From: Streptomyces sp. NBC_00287
GTDB lineage: Bacteria; Actinomycetota; Actinomycetes; Streptomycetales; Streptomycetaceae
Reading direction: 5' to 3'
Assembly (NCBI RefSeq): GCF_036173105.1
Contig: NZ_CP108053.1
Location: forward strand, 3,038,001-3,102,000
Length of the DNA stretch: 64,000 nt
Part shown: piece after piece, positions 48,365 through 57,050 of the stretch
How positions within the stretch are numbered: the first letter of the stretch is position 1
Layout of the letters: each line of letters starts with the position of its first letter
The notes under the pieces: model-generated
Told to the model about the DNA's origin: nothing
What the model saw: only the letters and a program-made list of their open reading frames with translations
The model's database searches: none
Position numbers and translations under genes: made by a program

Positions 48365-48450
48365 CTCCACCCCTCCCAGAACCCGCCCGCGAACCTGTCA
48401 TCGCCGGTCATCCAAGAGGCCGCGCTCCGACTGTGCCTAATGTCGCCGTT

Positions 48451-49266
48451 ATGGAGCTTCCCGAGCGGACTGTCCCCGTCGAGCGGCTGCAACTGGGCGA
48501 CCACGCCTGTCTGGAGGTGGGTGACGGCGAGTCGTCGTGGGCGGTGTTCACCGCCTACACCCGCACCAGCCTCGCCCGCCAGGAGAAGGTCCTGCTGGTC
48601 ATGGACCCGGACGACCTCCAGGACGACGAGGTGGTCGCCCTCCTGGACCGAGGCGGAATCGAAGCCACGAAAGCACACACGAACGGCCAGCTCTCGCTGA
48701 AGCGCACCCCGCAGATGTACCTCCCCGACGGCCGCTTCCAAAAGGAGCGCACGATCGAGGCGTACCGGACCGAGGTCGAACGCGCCCACCACGAGGGCTG
48801 GGCCGGGCTGCGGGTGGCGGCCGACATGAGCTGGGCGCCGAAAGCGGGCCTCGACGAGCACATCCTGCTGGACTACGAGGCCTCGGTGGCCCCACTCTTC
48901 GCGGACCCGCTGTTCACCGCGATCTGCTGGTACGACCGACAGCGCTTCGGCAGAACCCTGCTGGACGACATGGCCCGAGTCCACCCTCTCCGGGTGACCG
49001 AGGCCCCCGGAGCCCGCACCGACTTCGTCGCGATCCTGCGGGAGGCACTGACTCGCCAGGACACGCACACCGTCCTCGACCTCCGTGACCTGTGCTTCAT
49101 GGAAGCCTCCTGCGCCTGGCAACTGATCACCCTCGCCGGCTCCCTCCCACCCGACAGCGAGGTCACCGTCCGCTGCGGGGAACTGCTGGCGCTGGTGCTG
49201 CGACAGCTCGGCGCGGACGGGGTTCCGCAGCTGGTGCTGGAGGTGACGGAAGAGTCTGTGAGGTGA
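48451..49266 (+). CDS. MEDS-domain sensory protein with STAS-like C-terminus
   Basis: A 271-aa protein. Residues 1-170 match the MEDS (DcmR-type sensory) domain: LQLGDHACLEVGDGESSWAVFTAYTRTSLARQEKVLLVMDPDD and the later WAGLRVAADMSWAPKAGLDEHILLDYEA. The final ~95 residues resemble a STAS fold (DTHTVLDLRDLCFMEASCAWQLITLAGSLPPDSEVTVRC). In streptomycetes such proteins act in partner-switching control of sigma factors. It is convergent with the MerR-PP2C fusion gene, with only 3 bases between stops; PP2C phosphatases are the natural regulators of STAS proteins. Confidence 0.8.
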   Translation: MELPERTVPVERLQLGDHACLEVGDGESSWAVFTAYTRTSLARQEKVLLVMDPDDLQDDEVVALLDRGGIEATKAHTNGQLSLKRTPQMYLPDGRFQKERTIEAYRTEVERAHHEGWAGLRVAADMSWAPKAGLDEHILLDYEASVAPLFADPLFTAICWYDRQRFGRTLLDDMARVHPLRVTEAPGARTDFVAILREALTRQDTHTVLDLRDLCFMEASCAWQLITLAGSLPPDSEVTVRCGELLALVLRQLGADGVPQLVLEVTEESVR

Positions 49267-49269
49267 GGG

Positions 49270-50316
49270 TCAGACCCCCGTCTCCACCACATCCGCCACG
49301 ACACAACTCACGTTGTCCGGCCCACCCGCCTCGTTCGCCGCGGCGATCAGCGACCGGACCGCGCTGTCCGGGTCGGAGGCCGCGGTGAGGACGTCGCGGA
49401 TGCGGGCGTCGGGGACCACCGTCGACAGGCCGTCGGAGCAGAGCAGGTAGCGGTCGCCCGGTGCCGCGTCCTGGAGGCGGAGGTCCGGGGGCTCCGTGGC
49501 GGTTGGGGACAAGGCTTTCAGGAGCAGGGCGCGCTGCGGGTGGGAGGTGGCCTCCTCCGGAGTCAGACGGCCCTCGTCGATCAAGGACTGCACCACGGTG
49601 TGGTCATGGGTGATGCGGAACAGGCCGCCGTCGCGCAGCACATACCCGCGTGAGTCGCCGATGTGGACCAGGGCAAGACCGGAGCCGGTCCACAGCAGGG
49701 CCGTCAGGGTCGTACCGGTGTCCTCCGTCATGCCGTGCGCGGCCTCCTGGAGCGCCTCCTCCAGGAGGTTCAGGACGTTCGCGGCGCCGAGGTCCGTCGT
49801 CTCCAGGCGGCGCAGTGCCGTCACCGCCGCGCTGCTCGCCGGGCCGCCCTCGGGGCCGAAGCCGTCGGCCACCGCGAGCAGCCGGGTGCCCGCGTACGCG
49901 GTGTCCTGGTTGGCCGGGCGGACCCGGCCGCGGTCCGAGTGGGCCGAGTGACGCAGTTCCAGCATCGTGGTGTCCCTTCGTGACGTCGTCGTCAGCTGGT
50001 CGATCAGGAATTCCGCCAGGTCACGCCGTACGGCCGTCTCCGCCTCCACGCCCGTCCAGTACGCCCGGACCTCCCGCGCCGCCGCCTGCGGGGCCAGTGC
50101 GCACATCTCCCGGATGCGGGCCAGCGGCATGCCCAGGCGGCGCAGCCACGCCACCAGGCGGGCTCGTTCCAGCTGGGCGAGCGCGTAGTAGCGGTAGCCC
50201 GTCTCCGGGTCCACGCGTGCGGGGCGCAGCAGGTCGAGTTCGTCGTACAGGCGCAGGGCCTTGGGCGACAGACGGCACGCGCGCGCGAAGGCGCCGATCG
50301 TGAGCATGTCCTCCAT
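49270..50316 (-). CDS. MerR-PP2C fusion: transcription factor with Ser/Thr phosphatase domain
   Basis: A 348-aa fusion. Residues 3-72 are a MerR winged helix (LTIGAFARACRLSPKALRLYDELDLLRPARVD), 75-112 the connecting helix, and 118-346 a PP2C-type phosphatase. Metal-binding aspartates are present at Asp138 (ANQD), Asp151 (VADG), Asp295 (CSDG) and Asp334 (GGPDN), so it is probably active. Normally MerR proteins carry a small-molecule-binding end; here the output or sensing end is an enzyme. ATG 50316 is set by AAGGGGG; the frame to 50358 runs over the promoter. A MerR-type promoter lies directly upstream. Confidence 0.9.
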   Translation of the reverse strand: MEDMLTIGAFARACRLSPKALRLYDELDLLRPARVDPETGYRYYALAQLERARLVAWLRRLGMPLARIREMCALAPQAAAREVRAYWTGVEAETAVRRDLAEFLIDQLTTTSRRDTTMLELRHSAHSDRGRVRPANQDTAYAGTRLLAVADGFGPEGGPASSAAVTALRRLETTDLGAANVLNLLEEALQEAAHGMTEDTGTTLTALLWTGSGLALVHIGDSRGYVLRDGGLFRITHDHTVVQSLIDEGRLTPEEATSHPQRALLLKALSPTATEPPDLRLQDAAPGDRYLLCSDGLSTVVPDARIRDVLTAASDPDSAVRSLIAAANEAGGPDNVSCVVADVVETGV

Positions 50317-50343
50317 GGGCCCCCCTTCCGGTTCCTGGCCCCG

Positions 50344-50374
50344 ATGCTGGGGCTTCACCGAGGGGGAAGGTCAA
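50344..50374 (-). promoter_or_regulatory. MerR-type promoter with long spacer and dyad
   Basis: On the minus strand: -35 TTGACC (50374-50369), a 19-base spacer holding the dyad CTTCCCC-N3-GGTGAAG (6 of 7 arm positions symmetric), and -10 CAGCAT (50349-50344). The over-long spacer with a CTTC/GAAG dyad is the hallmark of promoters twisted open by MerR proteins. The start of transcription would be about 20 bases before the fusion gene, which suggests autoregulation. Confidence 0.55.
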
Positions 50375-50444
50375 TTCGGTTGTCGCGGTTGCGTGCGCTG
50401 TGGTTAGCCTGCGGGCGGTCCGCCCTACGACTCTGGAGCCCGCC

Positions 50445-51324
50445 GTGCCCCGAATAGCCCTGGTCACCTACGACCCCCGGCCCGACCAGCCACGACCGGG
50501 ACCTGCCCGCGCTGCGCGACGCGCTGGCCGGCGCCGGGGCCGAGGCGGAGGTCGTGTACTGGGACGACGACGGCGTCGACTGGGCCGCGTACGACCTCGC
50601 GCTGATCCGGTCGACCTGGGACTACAGCTGGCGTACCGCCGAGTTCCTGGCGTGGGTCGAGCGGTGCGGCAAGGTGACGCGGCTCGCGAATCCGGCCTCG
50701 GTCGTGCGGTGGAACACCGACAAGCGGTATCTCGGGGACCTCACCGAGGCGGGCGTACCCGTCGTGCCCACGCGGTACCTCGCGCCGGGGGATGCCGCCG
50801 ACCTCCCCGACGATCACGAGTACGTGGTCAAGCCCACCTCGGGAGCGGGGGCGCGTTATGCCGCGCGCTATACGCCCGACCAGCACGAGACGGCCGTACG
50901 GCATCTTGCGCGGATGCACGAGGAGGGCTTCACCGCGATGGTGCAGCCCTATGTGCGGAGCATCGACACCCGAGGTGAGCGGGCGCTGCAGTTCTTCGGC
51001 GGGCGGCTGCTGCACGCCAGCCGTAAGCAGGCCGTGCTCGCGCCCGGTACGGCCTTCGACGCGCACAAGGTCGCCCACCCCGGCCTGGAACCGTGGACGC
51101 CAACCCCGGCCGAACTCGCCGTCGCCGAGCGCGCCCTGGCCGCCGTACCGGATGCCGAGGGGCTGCTGTACGCGCGCGTGGATCTCGTGGACGGGGAGGA
51201 CGGGGAGCCGCGGGTGATGGAGCTGGAGCTGGTCGAGCCGAATCTGTTCCTGTTTCTGCACCCGGGGTCGACCGAGCGGGTGGTGGAGGCGGTGCTGGCG
51301 CAGGCAAGGCCAGGTCACCCTTAG
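50445..51324 (+). pseudogene. ATP-grasp (RimK-like) protein, reading frame broken by one extra C
   Basis: The body (50554-51324, 256 aa) is a clear ATP-grasp ligase: EYVVKPTSGAGARYAARY, MVQPYVRSIDTRGERALQFFGGRLLHASRK and the metal-binding VMELELVEPNLFLFL. Its natural N-terminus MPRIALVTYD is found from GTG 50445 but in another frame. Removing one base from the C5 run at 50474-50478 joins the two parts to read DPGPTSHDRDLPALRDALAGAG, the expected continuation. So the gene is either truly frameshifted or the sequence has a homopolymer error; translation from the in-frame ATG at 50554 would give a protein missing the first ~37 residues of the N-terminal domain. The ligated substrates are unknown. 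Confidence 0.8.
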
Positions 51325-51420
51325 AGGCGGGAAATCCGGGAACCCGCCGTGCCGTGCGGATCTTGTGCCTACTCTGCGGGAAAGAGCACGCGTGCGTGAC
51401 CACAGCAGAGGGCGTGGATC

Positions 51421-53688
51421 GTGGGCGGATCCTCTACACGGCGCACCTCCGGCTTTCCCGCGGAGCTGACCAGCTTCGTGGGGCGACGGGACGAGTCGGC
51501 GGACGTCAGACGGCTGTTGACCGAGGGTCGGCTGGTGACGCTGACCGGGCCCGGCGGGGTCGGCAAGACCCGGCTGGCGTCGCATGTGGCGAAGCAGATC
51601 GCGCGTACCTTCCCGGACGGGGCGTGGCTGGTGCCGCTGGCCGCGCTGGGCGACGAGGCGTTCGTCCCGCATGCCGTGGCCGACGCGCTGGAGGTACGCA
51701 ACGAGACCGGGCGGCCGCCGCTGGACGTCCTCGTGGAGCATCTGCGGGGCCGCACTCTGCTGCTCGTCCTCGACAACTGCGAGCATGTGCTGCGCAGTTG
51801 TGCCCTGCTCGCGCAGACCCTGCTGGCTGCCGGCGACGGCGTACGGATCCTGGCGACCAGCCGCCACCGGCTCGGACTCGCCGGTGAGCAGCTCTACGAG
51901 GTGCCGCCGTTGCCCGCGCCCGCCCCTGAGGAGCTCGGCGCCTCGGCCGCCGAACACTTCCCCGCGCTGCGGCTGTTCGCGGACCGGGCGGCGGCCGTGG
52001 TTCCCGGGTTCACGGTCGGCGAGGGCAACCAGCATGCGGTGGCCCGGCTGTGCCGCCGGCTCGACGGGCTGCCGCTCGCCATCGAGCTGGCCGCGGTCCG
52101 GGTGCGCGCGCTGGGCGTGGACCAGCTGGTCGAACGGCTCGACGACCGCTATCAGTTGCTGACCGGCGGCAGCCCCGCCTCGGCGCCCCGGCATCGCACG
52201 CTGCGCTCGGCCGTCGACTGGAGCCATGACCTGTGCACGCCCCAGGAGCAGTTGGTGTGGGCGTGGCTGTCGGTGTTCGTCGGCGGCTTCGACCTGGCCG
52301 CGGCGGAGGCCGTGTGCGGTGGGGAGGGTCTTGGCGCCACTGCTGTGCTGGACGCCGTCGCCGGGCTTGTCGACAAGTCGGTTCTCGTACGGGAGGAGCG
52401 CGGCGGCCAGGTGCGCTACCGGCTACTCGTCTCGCTGCGCCACTACGGCCTGGAGAAGCTGGAGGACATCGGGGAGGTCACCGTCACCCGGCGCCGGCAC
52501 CGCGACTACTTCGCCCGGCTGGCCACCGAGTACGAGCAGACCTGGTTCGGGCCCGACCAGGTCGCCGTCACCGACCGGCTGCGCCTGGACCAGGACGACT
52601 TCCGGGCCGCGCTGGACTTCTGTCTCACCACCCCGGGCGAGGCCCAGCACGGGCTCCGGCTGGCCGCGACCCTGTGGTTCCACTGGGTGGCGGGCGGCGC
52701 CTGGGGCGAGGGCCGGCACTGGCTGGACCGTGCGCTGCGGGCCGGGGCACGCCCCGACGCGACCCTGACCCGCGCCATGTGGGCAGGCGCGCTGATGTCG
52801 CTCGTGCACACCCGCTCCGCCGCCGTCCTCGCCGGCACCGACCCCCCGCACAGCGCCCCGCCCGCCGACGCGGAACTGCCGGTACCCGCCCCGCCCCCGA
52901 TACCGGCCGACGCCTTCGGAACCGGCCGGACGGCCACCACGACCGTCGGCTTCGTCGTCCTCACCCGCGTCGAACTCGCCTGCACCCTGGTCAGCCGGGG
53001 CCGGCCCGGCGAGGCGACCGCCCTGTGCGCCGAGGCCGTCGCCGTCTGCGAGGCGCACGGCGAACAGTGGGCGCGGGCCTGGGCGCTGCGCACGCTGGGC
53101 CTCGCGCACTGGTCGCTGGGCGAGTACGACCGGGCCGCCGAGCACGCGCGCGCGTGTCTGCGACTGCCCTACACCGAACGCCGCCGCCAGAGCCTCGCCC
53201 GCACCCTGGACCTGCTCGCCGCGGCGGAGGCCCTCGCCGGGCAGGCCGAGCGGGCCGCGGTGCTGCGGGGGGCCGTCGACCGGATCTGGCGCGACATCGG
53301 CGGCGATCCGACGCAGGCCCGGGGGTCGGGGCGGCGGTGCGCGGCCGAGCGCCATGCGCGGCGGGCGCTCGGGGATCAGGCCTACGAACGGGCCCACCGG
53401 CGCGGCGGCGCGCTGTCCCGCAACGACGTCGTCGCCTACGCGCTGGGCGAGCTACGGCGACCGACGACCGGCTCGTCCGCGGCGCCGGACACCCGCCCGC
53501 TCACCCGCCGGGAGGCCGAGGTGGCGGCGCTGGTCGCCCAGGGGCTGACCAATCGGCAGATAGCCGAGGCGCTGGTGATCTCGCAGCGGACGGCGGAGGG
53601 GCATGTCGAGCGGATCCTGGTGAAGCTGGGGTTCAGCAGGCGGAGCCAGTTGGCGGTCTGGTTCACGGCGCGGACCGGAGAAGGGTGA
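51421..53688 (+). CDS. Large ATP-binding LuxR-type regulator
   Basis: A 755-aa regulator of the AfsR/LuxR STAND type. N-terminal NTPase with Walker A TGPGGVGKT near residues 42-50 and Walker B LLLVLDNCEHV, ARC2-type helices (RRLDGLPLAIELAAVRVRAL), a degenerate TPR region near 430-650, and a C-terminal LuxR helix-turn-helix (LTRREAEVAALVAQGLTNRQIAEALVISQRTAEGHVERILVKLG). Streptomycetes have many such proteins; targets unknown. GTG 51421 is the first start with the family opening. Confidence 0.88.
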   Translation: MGGSSTRRTSGFPAELTSFVGRRDESADVRRLLTEGRLVTLTGPGGVGKTRLASHVAKQIARTFPDGAWLVPLAALGDEAFVPHAVADALEVRNETGRPPLDVLVEHLRGRTLLLVLDNCEHVLRSCALLAQTLLAAGDGVRILATSRHRLGLAGEQLYEVPPLPAPAPEELGASAAEHFPALRLFADRAAAVVPGFTVGEGNQHAVARLCRRLDGLPLAIELAAVRVRALGVDQLVERLDDRYQLLTGGSPASAPRHRTLRSAVDWSHDLCTPQEQLVWAWLSVFVGGFDLAAAEAVCGGEGLGATAVLDAVAGLVDKSVLVREERGGQVRYRLLVSLRHYGLEKLEDIGEVTVTRRRHRDYFARLATEYEQTWFGPDQVAVTDRLRLDQDDFRAALDFCLTTPGEAQHGLRLAATLWFHWVAGGAWGEGRHWLDRALRAGARPDATLTRAMWAGALMSLVHTRSAAVLAGTDPPHSAPPADAELPVPAPPPIPADAFGTGRTATTTVGFVVLTRVELACTLVSRGRPGEATALCAEAVAVCEAHGEQWARAWALRTLGLAHWSLGEYDRAAEHARACLRLPYTERRRQSLARTLDLLAAAEALAGQAERAAVLRGAVDRIWRDIGGDPTQARGSGRRCAAERHARRALGDQAYERAHRRGGALSRNDVVAYALGELRRPTTGSSAAPDTRPLTRREAEVAALVAQGLTNRQIAEALVISQRTAEGHVERILVKLGFSRRSQLAVWFTARTGEG

Positions 53689-53793
53689 TAAGCGGCACAG
53701 CATCGACCCGGCAGGTCGGAATCTCCCGCCTTCGGTCGGGAGTGGGGGGCATCGTGGTGGGCGACGGAGGCGACAGCTAAGGAGATACGACGC

Positions 53794-55239
53794 GTGTCCA
53801 CTCTCTTCCCGGCCCTGGCCGACGGCCCGCCCGACCGGATCGCCCTGCGGTTCGGTGAGCGGTCCCTGACGTATGCCGAGCTCGCCGCCGCGACCGGTGC
53901 CCTGGCGGAGCGGATCGCGGGGCGCGGACGGGTCGCCGTGTGGGCCACCGCGGCGCTGGAGACCGCCGTCGCGGTGGTCGCGGCGCTGGAGGCGGGGGTC
54001 GCCGCCGTGCCGCTCAACCCGAAGTCGGGGGAGAAGGAGCTCGGGCACATCCTGTCCGACAGCGCGCCGAGCGTCGTACTGGCCGCACCCGGTGATGAAC
54101 TCCCGGCGGCTCTTGAGCACTTGGAGCGCGTCGACGTCGACGTACGGGCAACCGGCGCCCATCGGCCCCGGCAGGCCACCGACGAAGATCCCGCCCTCAT
54201 CGTCTACACCTCCGGCACCACAGGTCCGCCCAAGGGCGCCGTCCTCCCCCGCCGAGCCGTCGCCCACACCCTGGACGCCCTCGCCGACGCCTGGCAGTGG
54301 ACCGGCGACGACGTCCTCGTGCACGGCCTGCCCCTGTTCCATGTGCACGGGCTGGTGCTGGGCATCCTCGGGCCGCTCCGGCGTGGCGGATCCGTGCGTC
54401 ACCTCGGCCGGTTCAGCCCGGAGGGAGTCGCGCGCGAGCTGAACGACGGCGCGACCATGTTGTTCGGCGTGCCGACGATGTACCACCGGATCGCCGGGGA
54501 TCTCGCGGACAACCCGTCGCTCGCCAAGGGGCTCACCCATGCGCGGCTGCTGGTCTCCGGTTCCGCCGCGCTGCCCGTGCACGACCACGAACGGATCGCG
54601 GCGGCGACCGGGCGGCGGGTGATCGAGCGGTACGGCATGACCGAGACGCTCATGAACACCAGCATCCGCGCGGACGGCGAGGCCCGTCCGGGGACGGTCG
54701 GGGTGCCGCTGCCGGGCGTGGAGCTGCGGCTGGTGGAGGAGGACGGGGCGCCGATCACGTCGTACGACGGTGAGACGGTGGGCGAGATCCAGGTGCGCGG
54801 GCCGAATCTGTTCACCGAGTATCTGAACCGGCCCGATGCCACGGCGGACGCGTTCACCGCGGACGGCTGGTTCCGGACCGGGGACATGGCGGTGCGCGAT
54901 CCCGACGGGTACGTCCGGATCGTGGGCCGCAAGGCCACCGACCTGATCAAGAGCGGCGGTTACAAGATCGGCGCGGGGGAGATCGAGAACGCGCTGCTGG
55001 AGCATCCCGGGGTGCGGGAGGCCGCCGTGACCGGGGAGCCGGACGCCGATCTGGGCGAGCGGATCGTGGCGTGGGTGGTACCGGCCGACCCGCAAACTCC
55101 GCCCACCGTCGAGGAGTTGGGCGATCACGTGGCCCGGCGGCTCGCCCCGCACAAGCGGCCCCGCGTGGTGCACCACCTGCATGCCCTTCCCCGCAACGAC
55201 ATGGGGAAGATCATGAAGCGGGCGCTGGGCCGTGGCTGA
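53794..55239 (+). CDS. matB: Malonyl-CoA synthetase (MatB type)
   Basis: A 481-aa acyl-CoA synthetase whose whole length closely follows, as I recall it, the Streptomyces coelicolor MatB sequence (MSxLFPAL opening, ALRFGERSLTYAELAAA, LNPKSG). Adenylation motifs are YTSGTTGPPKGA near residues 138-149, ERYGMTETLMNT, GWFRTGDMA and the final catalytic lysine region NDMGKIMKRAL. MatB activates malonate and methylmalonate to CoA thioesters, supplying polyketide extender units. AAGGAG lies nine bases before GTG 53794. It overlaps the carboxyltransferase gene by 8 bases, so two routes to malonyl-CoA-type units are co-expressed. Confidence 0.9.
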   Translation: MSTLFPALADGPPDRIALRFGERSLTYAELAAATGALAERIAGRGRVAVWATAALETAVAVVAALEAGVAAVPLNPKSGEKELGHILSDSAPSVVLAAPGDELPAALEHLERVDVDVRATGAHRPRQATDEDPALIVYTSGTTGPPKGAVLPRRAVAHTLDALADAWQWTGDDVLVHGLPLFHVHGLVLGILGPLRRGGSVRHLGRFSPEGVARELNDGATMLFGVPTMYHRIAGDLADNPSLAKGLTHARLLVSGSAALPVHDHERIAAATGRRVIERYGMTETLMNTSIRADGEARPGTVGVPLPGVELRLVEEDGAPITSYDGETVGEIQVRGPNLFTEYLNRPDATADAFTADGWFRTGDMAVRDPDGYVRIVGRKATDLIKSGGYKIGAGEIENALLEHPGVREAAVTGEPDADLGERIVAWVVPADPQTPPTVEELGDHVARRLAPHKRPRVVHHLHALPRNDMGKIMKRALGRG

Positions 55240-56602
55240 CCGGCTCTCCGCCCGGGAGATCCTCGCCCTCGTCACCGACGACTCCACCTTCGCCGAACTC
55301 CCGCCCCCGGAACGGGACTCCGCGCCCGACGGCCCACTCGGCTGGCGGGGCTACGACGGCTCCCGGCTCCGCGCCGCCGAACGCACCGGCGAGGAGGAGT
55401 CCGTGGTCTGTGGCACCGCGCTCGTCGAGGGCACCCGGGCCGTGCTGCTCGCGTTCGAGTTCGGCTTCCTCGGCGGCTCGCTCGGCGAACGCACCGGCGA
55501 CCGGCTGGAGGCGGCGTACGCGCACGCCCGTAGGTACCGTCTCCCGGTCGTGCCGCTGATCGCCACGGGCGGCAGCCGTATGCAGGAGGGCATGCTCGCC
55601 CTCACCCAACTCCAGCGTGTGGCCCGGCAGTCGGTACTGACGCGGGAGGCGCGGCTGCCGCAGATCGCGGTGTTGCGGGACCCGACGACGGGCGGCGGCT
55701 GGGCCACGCTGGGCGCGGGCGCCGACGTGGTCCTGGCACTGCCCGGCGCCCAGGTCGGTTTCGCGGGCTCCCGGGTCCGCCCACCGGACGCGGACCCGGC
55801 GGCGTACACGGCGGAGGCACAGGTGGCGGCGGGGGCGGCCGACGCCCTCGTACCGCCGGAGCAACTGCGCACGACGCTGGGCAGGTGGCTACGGCTACTG
55901 ACCGCAACCTCGGAGGCGCCGGCACCGGTGCCGGCGGCCCTGGGCTCCTCGGGCCCTGAGGCGCAGGGGCACGTCGGCTCCCTGGAGCTGCCGGCCACCG
56001 GCTGGGACGCCGTACGCCGCGCCCGATCCCCCGAACGCCCCCGCTCTGACGCCTACTTGGACGCCTACTTCACCCACCGCGTCACCATCACCGGCGACCG
56101 CGCAGGCGGCACGGACGACGAGGGCATGCTGTGCGGCTTCGGTGAGCACGAGGGCCGTTCCGTCGCCTACGCGGCGCAGACCGGGACCGCGACCCGACCG
56201 GCCGGTTACCGCACGGCCGCCCGGCTGATCCGGCTCGCGGACCGGCTCCGCATCCCGGTGCTGACGCTGGTGGACACCCCGGGCGCGGCCAATGACGCGG
56301 AGGCGGAGCGGCAAGGCGCGGGCGCCGCCATCGCGGACCTGTTCTCGGCACTGGCCGCCGCACGGACACCCGTCACCACGCTGGTGATCGGCGAGGGCGG
56401 CTCCGGCGGCGCACTGGCCCTGGCCGCACCGGGCAACACCTGGGCCACACCGGACAGCTACTTCTCGGTGATCGCCCCGGAGCTGGCGGCAGCCATCCTC
56501 AAGCGGCCCGGGGAGCAGGTGGAGGCAACGGCGGACCAACTCCGGATCCGGCCCCAGGACTTGGTGGAGCTGGGGGTGATCCGGGGTATCGCTCCGACCT
56601 GA
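55232..56602 (+). CDS. Fused acyl-CoA carboxylase carboxyltransferase (AccD-AccA-like)
   Basis: A 456-aa protein with both halves of a carboxyltransferase in one chain. The N-terminal part (FGFLGGSLGERTGDRLEAAYAHARRYRLPVVPLIATGGSRMQEGMLALTQL) matches AccD-type, and the C-terminal part (LRIPVLTLVDTPGAANDAEAERQGAGAAIADLF, then VIGEGGSGGALAL) matches AccA-type with its oxyanion glycines. It would carboxylate an acyl-CoA with a biotin carrier and biotin carboxylase encoded elsewhere. The GTG start overlaps the matB end by 8 bases. Natural substrate not determinable. Confidence 0.87.
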   Translation: MADRLSAREILALVTDDSTFAELPPPERDSAPDGPLGWRGYDGSRLRAAERTGEEESVVCGTALVEGTRAVLLAFEFGFLGGSLGERTGDRLEAAYAHARRYRLPVVPLIATGGSRMQEGMLALTQLQRVARQSVLTREARLPQIAVLRDPTTGGGWATLGAGADVVLALPGAQVGFAGSRVRPPDADPAAYTAEAQVAAGAADALVPPEQLRTTLGRWLRLLTATSEAPAPVPAALGSSGPEAQGHVGSLELPATGWDAVRRARSPERPRSDAYLDAYFTHRVTITGDRAGGTDDEGMLCGFGEHEGRSVAYAAQTGTATRPAGYRTAARLIRLADRLRIPVLTLVDTPGAANDAEAERQGAGAAIADLFSALAAARTPVTTLVIGEGGSGGALALAAPGNTWATPDSYFSVIAPELAAAILKRPGEQVEATADQLRIRPQDLVELGVIRGIAPT

Positions 56603-56699
56603 GCAGGCCCTCTTCCCCCGGAACCGGCGACATTCCAAGCACCGTCCGTAACAATGGAGTTCACATGCGGGCAGGGTTCACGGGGGAGCGAGCGGCGCC

Positions 56700-57050
56700 A
56701 TGGACGGGCTGATGGAGTTCAAGACCGAGGACGGCGCCGTGGTGGTCGTCGAGGGCGTCGAGGACGAGTCCGGCGCCCGACTGGTCGCGCGCGAGGACGG
56801 TCCTGCCCGGGCGACGCGCACCTTCGAGGGTGCGCTTGAGGGCGTCCGGGCGGCGGCCGAGTCCGCGCTCAGAGTGTTCCGGGACGGGTCGCTGCGGCCC
56901 GACTCCGTGGAGCTGGAGTTCGGGGTGAAGCTCTCCGCCGAGTCCGGCGCGGTCATCGCCAAGGGGGCCGTGGAGGGCCATCTGCTGGTCAAGCTGACCT
57001 GGTCACCGGGGCAGTCCGGGCCCGCCCCGGAGGCCGCCGAGCGGTCATGA
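56700..57050 (+). CDS. Trypsin-co-occurring domain (CU044_2847-family) protein
   Basis: A 116-aa single-domain protein: the TCO/CU044_2847 fold with FKTEDGAVVVVEGVED, a helical LEGVRAAAESALRVF and the strand pair DSVELEFGVKLSAESGAVIAKGAVEGHLLVKLTW. The domain is known for always standing beside trypsin-like proteases in vWA-MoxR-type conflict systems, and the next gene, overlapping by ATGA, is just such a protease. It may be a protease substrate, inhibitor or recruiting factor. ATG 56700 is chosen; ATG 56712 is an alternative. Confidence 0.88.
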   Translation: MDGLMEFKTEDGAVVVVEGVEDESGARLVAREDGPARATRTFEGALEGVRAAAESALRVFRDGSLRPDSVELEFGVKLSAESGAVIAKGAVEGHLLVKLTWSPGQSGPAPEAAERS

